Shown one piece after another: positions 47,600-56,787 of a stretch of DNA of 64,000 nt (position 1 is the first letter of the stretch; the number at the start of each line of letters is the position of its first letter). The notes beneath the pieces were generated by a model, which was not told the origin of the DNA, ran no database searches, and saw nothing but the letters and a program-made list of their open reading frames with translations. The stretch lies in the NCBI GenBank assembly GCA_033807695.1, contig CM066306.1:3286001-3350000 (forward strand), given 5' to 3'. The translations under genes were made by a program, and so were the position numbers. The DNA is from Daedaleopsis sinensis (taxonomy: Eukaryota; Basidiomycota; Agaricomycetes; Polyporales; Polyporaceae).

Positions 47600-48598
47600 A
47601 TGCCTAGGACGCATTCAACGCCTCGCACCGGCGACAGCTCGATTATGGCCGGTGAGAAGGAGATATCACTCCGAGAGTCGACGAACACAACGGCAAGGAT
47701 CAAGACACCCCCGACATCGTCTGCAATCCCGGTGCCGTTCGTCTACAATGCGAGCGATGACGGCACCGACGAGAACCTCCTGATACTATTGCATGGTCTC
47801 GGTAAGCACCTACTACCGTCCTTCTGCGCCCACATAGCGAGCTCGACGTCGCTTGGGCTCGTAGGCGACACCCAGGTCCCCTTCGGAAAGCTGGGACGGC
47901 AGCTGCATCTACCCCAGACCGCGACTCTCGCCCTTCGTGCCCCAGAGCAGTTCGTCCCTCTCACCTCTTAGCCATTTGCCACCGTTCTTACGCCGAGATT
48001 CAGGATTCCGTTTCTATACGAAGAAGCATACCAGTGGTACCCCTCGTTCGACCAGCTCGGCGACCTAATCGCGCACCCCAACCCTACCCCGGCCCTCGAA
48101 CTCATGACCAAGGTTGTCGACCACCTCATCAAAGCCTGCGGATGGCCATCCCACCGCATCCATTTCTTCGGGTTCGCGCAAGGCGGGACTGTCGCAGCCG
48201 AGTTCGCGCTCAGGTTCTGGTGCACAGAGCTAGCCCTTCAACAGAAAGCTCTTCCGTCTGCCTCCCCGGGGCCCGCGTCGGCTTCCAGCACGCCCCGTGC
48301 GTTTGGGTCCGTCGTCAGCGTGTGCGGGCCCCTCATCTCGTACCCTACCCCTCCGCAACCGTGTCCGACCCCCGTGCTCGTATTCCACCGGCCACCGCCC
48401 GCGAGCGCGCTTCCGTCCGGGGCGCTCGCCGCGCTGAACAAGGGCTTCGCACGCGTCGAGGAGGTGAAGATGAAGGGCGAGGGCATGCCGCGGTCGAAGG
48501 ACGAGTTCGAGCCGATCATGCGGTTCTGGAGCGAGAAGCTAGGACGGAGGCAGATGGAGGGGTTGTACGAGGTGCTCAGCGGGACGAATACTGTGTGA
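47600..48598 (+). CDS. alpha/beta-hydrolase of the phospholipase/carboxylesterase family, nucleophile missing
   Basis: Three exons join in frame to 293 aa: 47600-47801, 47865-47949, 48004-48598 (an in-frame ATG at 47645 is an alternative start). LLILLHGLGDTQ is the strand beta-3/oxyanion region. IHFFGFAQGGTVAAEFALR is the nucleophile elbow. In acyl-protein thioesterases this reads GFSQGG; here the codon is GCG (about Ala154), so the catalytic serine is absent. The second intron is 54 nt. The protein could be a non-catalytic binding protein, or use a different mechanism. Divergent from PP6. Confidence 0.85.
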
Positions 48599-49495
48599 GC
48601 GACCGTGAATCGCAAATGTAGGTGCCACGCGCAATCCTTTCTGCCATCCCCCCTTGCATTTCCTAGCTGGTGGCTCTCCACACCGCCCTCGGATCACTAC
48701 AGCCAGGAGCCACAGTCATGTCGAACTCTGCTGCAAACACTCGTCCGCTATCCCGGCGATGATAGGTATACTCGATCCAAACCTTGAAATGACCAGTTCG
48801 GCGGCAGCAGTAACGGAGGAGCTGTGAGTACTACGAGTTGAAACCAATCATAAATGTAATGTGCCAGCCATGGTAAGCAGTCACCCTTCCTCGGTATGAA
48901 TCTACCAACGCTGCTGAAGAAATAGCCAGCCTATCAACGATTCTGTGCAGGTCTCTTCGGAACAAGGGGGTAGCTGCGAGATGAATTGGGCTCGTCCCTC
49001 CGACGTGATAGCCTAGTGCTCGTCCTCGGCAAATGCGGCATTCCCGGGGACTTAGCGTGGATACGCGACTCAGAGAGCCATGACAAAGAAAGGGTGGTCC
49101 GAGGTGAGTGGTCTCGTCAGGGCCTCTCGATGTGTCGGAAGCGGTGTGCCGAAAGGAGGTATTCGTCGAGACTGTAGGACGTCGGCGTGGAGAGACCGGG
49201 CGAGGGACACTTCCAGGGCACGCAGATCGTCGGCAACCAGGTGCGTAATAGGAAAAGTGGATATAACCCACGGTGCGGGTGAAAAAGCAAAGGACGTCTG
49301 ACTCCGAGCGATCGGGAGTGGGTTGAGTCGGAATCGAGCTTTGGATTTAAAGTCGGCACTCGCCAGCTCATAAAGCACCAGCAGCCTTGCGTGTATAGCT
49401 ATGAACTACATCGGTGGCCTAAGGCTCACTCACGCTCCCCTTGCCTTCTTCATCCTGAACATCGTAGCCTGGAAGGATCTCAACCTCACCTCAAC
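48599..49495. other. intergenic
   Basis: 900 bp without a recognised gene between the hydrolase and the dead oxidoreductase. Confidence 0.5.
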
Positions 49496-50132
49496 ATGGC
49501 ACTAATGAAGAATGGTCGTCTCCTCTTCAACGAGGTCCCCAGCGGCAAGGGCTGAAGTTTGATTTACAAGCGGACAGAAACCAACCGAGTTATGATGTAT
49601 AGGTACCCCGAATCCGGAAAGACGACGGTCTACGACGAATCCCGACGATCGCCGTCGACGGCGCGCCCTTGGATGGCGGCTTCCTCCTCAAGACCTTAGT
49701 GCTATCCATCGACCCGTACTTGCGCGGCCGGAAGGATCGGTGGGGCTGCGCAGGGAGGGTGGACTGAGCCAGCTGATGACGGTTGCTCAATGACTCGAGA
49801 ACTTTGGCGTCGGCGTCGTGCTGCGCTCCGAGAACTCAGACGTCGCAGCAGGAGACCACCTCTGTGGCACCTAATGACTTCTCGTAGGTAGCCGTGCTCA
49901 CGCACTGGCATCGTAGCCTTCCGGCAGTATGTCATTCAGAAGTACGCAAAACCTTTCCGCAAGGTCGAGCAGAAGCCGAATGTCTCCTGGTCTGCCTATG
50001 TCGGGATCTATGGCCGGTATGTCATGGGGTCGATGTGCGGCACCTGTCCGCTCACTTGTGACCCGTTCCGCTGTACAGGCCAGACAGCATACTATGCGTG
50101 GAAGAGTATGCAAACCCTCAGAAGGTGCGCAC
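49496..50132 (+). pseudogene. decayed zinc-type oxidoreductase (PTGR/leukotriene B4 dehydrogenase-like)
   Basis: Remnant of a medium-chain NADP-dependent reductase. Recognisable pieces in order: MALMKNGRLLFNEVPSG, YPESGKTTVYDES, then in another frame TIAVDGAPLDGGFLLKTL and LSIDPYLRGR. FGVGVVLRSENSDVAAGDH is followed by stop codons, then FRQYVIQKYAKPFRK, NVSWSAYVGIYG and GQTAYYAWK. Damage: the first donor reads GCAAGG in the wrong phase, one base is missing in the CAG/ACG region of exon 2, TAATGA follows the GDHLCGT block, and one base is missing after AWK. The catalytic second half is absent. Followed directly by a GMC relic. Confidence 0.85.
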
Positions 50133-50328
50133 GGGCTCCGCTCGAAGAATGTTGTTCCACTATCTTGATCCTCGATGCAACGTGTAGTGAGATGTGGCTT
50201 CATCACTACAGCGGCTGGTATAACAGCATCCATTGTTCTGATATCGTCTGATTGAGGCAAATCAACCCATAGGTCTCGTCGGGGCGGGAGTAGACTCGCC
50301 CGAAGACTCTGTAACCTCTGCGAACGGT

Positions 50329-50440
50329 AAGCCTTCTATTCTAGACACCGCTTGTCCTCCCAGAACTCCTGCGCTTCCATATATCACTCAGCCAGGCCCT
50401 CGTTGGATCATTTTTATCTGTACAGCTATCGAGGCACTAG
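50329..50440 (+). pseudogene. relic of a GMC oxidoreductase gene (promoter plus fragment)
   Basis: 50332-50397 matches the promoter of the intact GMC gene at about 60409-60470 (AAGCCTTCTATTCTAGACAC, then CAGAACTC and ATATATC.CTCA). After a gap, 50416-50440 matches the end of an intron plus the start of exon 7 of that gene (TTTATCTGT.CAG, then a run encoding Ile/Leu-Glu-Ala-Leu-Gly). Nothing after that aligns by eye. An internally deleted duplicate. Confidence 0.7.
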
Positions 50441-50589
50441 GCAAACATATATCCCCGAAGCCAACCCATGGCTTGCCCTTGATGACGTGCATGTACACTC
50501 CAGGAATTTAAGAACGACCATGACTGCGATGTCGCCGGTTCAGTTTACTACGGACGTAGGTCAAGATTTACAGTAATACATCCCGACTT
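50441..50589. other. short spacer
   Basis: No feature recognised before the 3' end of the methyltransferase. Confidence 0.4.
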
Positions 50590-51848
50590 TCATACCCTTG
50601 TCACAGACCAATCCATGAACTCTATCCGGTCCGTATTACCAGGATACGTTCCAAACAGGCTGTCCCCTCCCATCGCCCGTACTAATTGCGCCGTCACCTT
50701 CACGTCGACACCCGTTTCTCCGAATATGCGCTCCCAAAGCTTGCGCCAGCTCTCAGGCGAGTGACAGCTCATATTTGTTCCGTCAGCAGGGCACCACAGA
50801 CCCTTCTCTGGGAGACCGCGGTGCCAGCCAAGAAGCATAGAGCCAGGCTGTGGTAGGAGTAGTCCCGAGAGAAGGCGAGCGACGTGCTCCTGCTGTTCGA
50901 AGTTGAACAAGTGGAAGAACGACCCGGTGAAAATGGCGGAGACGCGCCCGTGCAGATCGCTGAGCGTGCTCGCCTCGGTAAGCGCGACCTCAGAGGCCTT
51001 CGCATCCAGTGCGCAGTTGGGGTCGTCGGGTAGGGGAGGGACCACGGAGAGGAGGGAAGGATCGAGAATGTCGCCTTCGAGGAAGCGTACGGGGAATGAC
51101 TCCGGTGTTGTGCGGAATAACTCGTGCCCGAGGTTCCACAATCCTACGTCATAGATGTAGTTAGGAAGCGAATGAGCGAGAAATGTACGATGTTCCCGTT
51201 TGAACGCAGGGAATCAGAAAGTACTGACTACTGCTCAGATCAACACCGATTATGTTTTGGGCAGGCCAACCGTCTAGGATGACTTTGCGTATGTCGCAGC
51301 CGACTGCAAAACCGCAGCACAATGATTGTAAACAACGGAACATAGTTAGCCATTACTAGCTCTGTGAGCGACGACGGCTTCCAATGGCGGAAGAACTCAC
51401 AGAAGCATCCAACGTCCAAGAATATGGCACCTGCTCGCTCCTTTCCCAGCAGCATTAACTGGGGATATGCGGGGAGACGTGCTAGCTTGAGACTACGATA
51501 TCGTCAGCAGTCCACGACAACGAGCCGTACCATCATAGATGCTGTTAGTGTATGCGGTGCTATAAGTCGGGAGCAACAACGAAAGACGCACCTCATGAAT
51601 GTAAATCCTCGAATGCACGGGTACTTGTACATCTACCACACATTATCAGCCACCATGCCTGCGATGAGCACTAGAACTACTAGACAAACCGTGAATGCTT
51701 TAGTTTGAGCACTGATAATGTGCTGTTTGAGTTCGTCGTCGTCGTAAATGCCCGTGGTCGTCTTCATGAACGACTTCTCCTCCTCATCAGGGGAGTAGAG
51801 CGACTCATCCAAGGGCTTTGCCCAAGCTGGGCGGAAGGTTTCGGACAT
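50590..51848 (-). CDS. class I SAM-dependent methyltransferase
   Basis: Five exons (5' to 3'): 51690-51848, 51592-51623, 51401-51492, 51232-51303, 50590-51143. They join in frame to 302 aa. The N-terminus carries SLYSPDEEEKSFMKTTTGIYDDDELK and the YPCIRGFTF block common in fungal members. Motif I is IFLDVGCFFGCDIRK, followed by NIIGVDLSS and NLGHELFRTT. A later FTGSFFHLFNFEQQEHVARLL matches the usual motif region for this group. Such methyltransferases frequently belong to secondary-metabolite or terpenoid neighbourhoods; the substrate cannot be told. Exon 2 is only 32 nt. Confidence 0.85.
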
Positions 51849-53707
51849 GAGGTCGCTTGAGCAAGTGAGTAAGCGATTCGGAGGAGAGGAAACGGTCATG
51901 GTGCGCGTTTCATCGAAGCTATTTGAGCTTTCCCGGAGCTGGTCGCGGGAAAGGGAACCGCAGGTTGTCGAGGGAAGTTTCCCGAGTGGAATGAGGATGG
52001 CGCACAGCGCTCATCACGTATGGCCAATAGTAGCTAGCGTTTGCGCGGATGTTGACACAAGATTTAACGGATCTGGCATATCAATCGGCTGATAACAGAG
52101 AATATGAGATGCGCTAGTGCGTAAGGAATACGGGGACGCCACTCGAAGGTTCCGAACCGGGTCGAATGAATGAATGAAAAATGGTTAAGTGTCAGTACTG
52201 CTGTCAATGTCCCTACGTACACAATGGCAGATGGACACACCTATCTGTCCAACAGAACAATCTGACAACGGGGCTTGCAAGGGCGTTGGGCGATCTTCTT
52301 ACCAGAGATGAGGTGGAAGAAGCTCTCGCGGGCGGGCCAGGAGATACCCTGGGAAAGACCTCCTTCTTCTATTAGGATTGCCAACCTACGTAGTACGGCC
52401 GCCGGCGCCGGCCCCCGTGCTTGTCCACGCTGAGGCATTCCGGCGGTCGTATTACAGCGGCTCGCCTGGAGTCTAACGCGATGGGAATTGCCACCATGAA
52501 CCGAACGCGGAGACTTGGAGGGAAGATTTAGTAACACCAAGTTAGTCTAGGTCCGATCCGCGCCGACCTCTGAGTCGAATAGTCACTGACTTCCTAGTAG
52601 AAGACCAATATTGACAAACTGTCATGTCGTACATGGCTCAGATAACTGGAGCTGAATCAGAATCAGTATGTGGTAATCAATACTAGCTGAATTGAAGTCG
52701 TACCGACAAGTCGTTCATGCATTGTGAGAGGTTAACACGACCAGTGTCTACCGGTACCCCCTAGCTCGTCATTGAGGAACTTCTAGAGTCACTGAACTCC
52801 CTGACCAGGCTACCGGGCGCGGATGCACAAGATGCAGAATACGCGCAGAAGATTCGCGCATTTCGGCGCAGGCGCGAGCTGCTGGGTAGCCCGGAACGAA
52901 TGACACTCGCTAGAGTCGACCAAGAGAAATGTCAGATGTCTTCGTTATAGAACCTCACGTGAACCACTCTCGCTCGTTCCAGTCACACAATCCTAGACTT
53001 GAACTAGTAGGGTACTGCGCTCTGATCTTGATTCTTGAACACCCCGGGCCTTCATATAAGCTTCCGGGAACAATCTCATAGAGTGGTATTTGAAGGAGGG
53101 CCCCCGTAGTAGTAAGTAGTAGTTGCTAGACTCGTCGCTCGAACCCAGTCGATTGGGACGCAATGGCGGAGTGCGAAACGAGAACACGGTCTCAATCGAC
53201 TGGGTTCGAGTCTAGCAACTACTATACTCGTGGGTCCAAAGGGGTCCAACTACACCGTCAACAGAGATGGCATCTCTGATGATGTTATGACGGCATTCAA
53301 GTTCTAGGTCCCGATAACAACACCCGGCCTTCACATGCTTGACAGCTGCACATGTCGCCGTTCCCGTTCCTGGTTCACTCACACCAGGGATCGATGGGAG
53401 TCCATGGGACGAGTCGTATCCGGTCGATGTCGGAGGCACTGCGATGGTACTAGTAGCGGTGCCATACGAGTAAGTCTTGTGGGCCTTGTACATTCTTCGA
53501 ATCATAGTTGTCACTATAGTATGCTTGAAGTAGCGCGGACTTGAACGGGGAGCTACAGTGACTGAGCTCGTTTTCAACAGCGGTCACTTTGAACAAGTAT
53601 AATAACACGTCGCGCGTATAAGAAACTCATCGTGTACGATATCACACATCAATATCTATCAGTGCGGAGAGCAACAGTTAGTATGAACCACAATAACATG
53701 AGCGCTA
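51849..53707. other. intergenic with a hairpin repeat
   Basis: 1.9 kb without a convincing gene; contains the inverted repeat at 53118-53225. Confidence 0.55.
53118..53225. repeat. short inverted-repeat (hairpin) element
   Basis: Left arm 53118-53159 and right arm 53191-53225 are reverse complements (TAGTAGTTGCTAGACTCG, then AACCCAGTCGATTG), except for a 7-bp insertion TCGCTCG in the left arm. The loop is about 31 bp. Not a tRNA: no cloverleaf closes. Confidence 0.85.
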
Positions 53708-55208
53708 TCATGTCGTACCTTCAATGCGATGCTTCTTCTGAGTGTCGGACTGTAGATAGCCACTGGCAGGTGCCGTCGTAGACTCGTCGCAGTCGGCTTG
53801 CAACTTTTTGAGTGCAATTTGTTGGGGAGTCGCGCTGTGGCTGTTGATAGTAGTATCGCCGCTATCGACGTTTGTCTCTACTTCGCTCCTGGTTGAGATC
53901 CAGATTCTTCCTCCACTCGCTTGGAATCCTGCTTTCAGATTACGCATCTGCGTTCTGTTATTGAAAAGCATCATCAGAGTATTGCTGTACAACTTGCTGA
54001 GCACAAGAGCGCTAGGACGGCCCGAATGGTGAGATCGAAGTCACGTATACGTTGGTACAGGGAGGGATCGGAATGGTACTCACGGAGCCATATGCAGATT
54101 GTTGTGCTTGAACAGCAGGAACAGAATGAGGTCAACGCATGCTACGGTTGCCGTAAGCGTCCCAGTCTCCACTGTGATACGAATAAGGCGGGACAGCATA
54201 GCGTCGGACGCCAATCCTCGTTTTCCACGAGAGAGCTATCGGACACGTCGACGAGTCAGTGTTTCCTGTAGGCAACGGAGACTATAAGGACGTACGAAGT
54301 ATAGCATGCTGACTGCAATGATAGTGTCGCATACGGCACTTCCGCCAAGCCAGACGGTACAAACGGCGCTGGTCCTCTCTTGAATAACGGAGTTTCTCAA
54401 GTCTGCGGTGTGTACGATGATACCATTTGCCATTGCACTGGATCCCTGTGCCAGTGCGACCTGAGGTATTGGCCAGACGGCAGATCAGGTACCGTAACAT
54501 ATAGACATCGTGCAGGGATGAGATCATACCATGGCTATGAACACTGCAAGATAAATTGACCGACTCAGCAGATAAATCCGCCAGGCGAAAAAGCATTGTA
54601 CCGATGCCGATACTAAGGAGTGAAGCGCAGTGAGCCAATTAAAAGTGTTGCCTATTGTTGGGTAGGACGTACCCATGCCCGAGAGAACTGGAGTGTCAAA
54701 CCATAGCCATTGCGCGTCATTGAGAGCGTTGATGTCTCCCCAGCCGGAGCCGAACACTTTGAAAGCGTCATGGGTCGCCATTATCACTTGAAGACATTCA
54801 ATGCAGAAGAGGATGTACACTGAATGCGGATCAGCAGAAGATTTCAACGTACGAAGTCGAATACTCAACCATATGACTTGATGTACTTGGAATCTGCAGG
54901 GAACGAGAGATGGTAGATATCTGGCGTCATACAATCATCCGTTCGAGCTCCAACAGCATGGTGTAACAGGTACGTGGGCCACTTACAGACTTGCGTGACC
55001 AACACGCCAAAAAGGCCAAAATTGAACAAGTGCCCAAGAAGCTACGACGGTCAGTGAGTACTTGAGTCCTCGACACTGCATGGCGTGGACGCTTTCGTAT
55101 GGCTCACCTGCGGACCAGCTCTGCAAAGAATCTCAGAAACAGCGGTTGACACAATTGGAGCGGTACTCACAGTAAGGCGACGTTGTCTGGGATTGCAGGA
55201 GAGGCCAT
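53708..55208 (-). CDS. seven-helix membrane protein, DUF6534 family
   Basis: Agaricomycete-specific integral membrane family of unknown function. Nine exons (5' to 3'): 55171-55208, 55108-55120, 54987-55041, 54870-54920, 54673-54819, 54530-54612, 54296-54460, 54084-54235, 53708-54011. They join in frame to 335 aa. Start MASPAIPDNVALLAGPQLLG, then LFNFGLFGVLVTQV. The family blocks LECLQVIMATHDAF-like IECLQVIMATHDAFKVFGSG, WLWFDTPVLSG, VQCFFAWRIY, TVWLGGSAVCDTIIAV and LIRITVETGTLTATVA are all present. The C-terminal ~75 residues are hydrophilic. Exon 2 is 13 nt. Confidence 0.88.
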
Positions 55209-56787
55209 GGAGCACTTCTGCGACTTGTCGGGGGATGAACAGTGTGGTTGGTCTCTCACAACACGAACTATATAGTCCGTATGTGCACAACGGATGTACT
55301 GAGGCTATGCGACTGGCCGATCTTGGGCGCAAGTCAGACAACCAGGAGACGCGACAGAGTCGTCCGCTTGGAGGCGCAGCATCCAACACTTGTCCGCTGA
55401 ACGTCGTGCCATGTTGATGATACGCCGGTCTATGATTGGTGCGATCATGACGCGATCTGAGCCCTCTGCCAGGACCGGCTCGCGCTCTGAGTACTGAGTA
55501 CCGATTACTGAGTTCGCTTGCTTGCACCAGAGCGCTATTACTCACGGGTGAGCGTCACATGCCTTCTGGGACAGACTCTTGCGCCCCTTGCTCTCTCCCT
55601 GAGTACTATGTATCACCGGCGGCGCCGGTCAAGATGTAGACCGACTAGGCTTCCTAATTATCATTTATAGATCAGTAAGAATGGTGTGAGCTAGAGCACT
55701 ACTGACTAGGAACTCGACCATCCCCTCGACCGTTTGGACCGTCTGTGTGCAGGACCAATCGGCTGCTCATAGGCCGCTCCAACATCATGAGTGCTTGGGA
55801 GGAGCTTTGACGGTTCTGGGTCTGTGTGGGATGCTTGTGTTCGAAGGGCTGAGATCTGAGAGTTTGTAGGGTCTTGCAAGGCGTTCGCTTCGCCATTCGT
55901 GTATGAACGGGCTTCGATCAAGCACCTCTCATCGTTCTCATGTCGAAAAGACTTACCAAATACCTGAATAGCAAGGAGTCTTGTCATCGGTCTCTCGCCG
56001 CCCCGCATGCATCGCAGGACTTGAAAAAGACTCAGCACATACCTGAAGAGCAAGCTGCTTCGTTATCGGTCACGTTTCGCCCCTCCCGCCGCGTGGAGCA
56101 TCAACGGGACCTGTCTATGTCCGAACAGTGAACTCAGGATCTTAGTTTCACAGTGGAAGGTTCAGGTAGGTGGCCACCTCCTCCAAGCAGTGTATGCATC
56201 CGAGTCGGCACCCACGCGTGCCAATAGGTACTGATGAGCGCGACAGTGGCCGACTCCGAGCCAATTGAAATGGTTCGTCACTGGCAACTTGGAGCAGTGC
56301 GCTGGCGTTATTTGGTTGAACTCACCAGCAGGACGATTGCAGTTTGCGACAGGTCGTTGACTCTGAGCCAGGTACCGGTTCATCGACATCAACCTTACTT
56401 TGTCGGCGGCCGGGAGTCCTAGACCACATGTACAATCCGACTGGTCGTCACGGTCGGGGACAGGCGGAGTTCGAAGTAGACGCTGGCCGCCAGCGCACGC
56501 CTCTCATTGGGCCCTCTCATTGGATGAAGCATGCGCGCGGCGCTGGTGTGGACAGGTACCGTGCCCGTACAGTACCGTTTGAATGCTAAGTATATGTTAT
56601 CTCTCCGCGGAAGCTCCGCACGCTGCCAGTGCTTGCCCATGAGGTTCTTATTCAAGTTGTATAGTAGTACGGAGACCAGCCACCAGCAAAGCGTCCGTCT
56701 TTAACCCCAGAACGTAGTACGCACGATGAATACGCCATATACCACTACTCAAAGACATGTGTTCCTCTTGATTATATCTGATGCCTA
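55209..56787. other. intergenic with dispersed repeat
   Basis: 1.6 kb with no convincing gene. Contains copy 2 of the dispersed repeat at 56587-56696. Confidence 0.5.
56587..56696. repeat. dispersed repeat, copy 2 (inverted relative to copy 1)
   Basis: Reverse complement matches 36875-36965, with small indels. Unknown family; could be an LTR or MITE end. Confidence 0.75.

Noticed and set aside
53185..53225. TTCGAG-containing stretch resembling a tRNA T-arm
   Set aside because: T-stem pairing fails at two positions and no D-arm or anticodon arm closes; the similarity comes from the inverted repeat.
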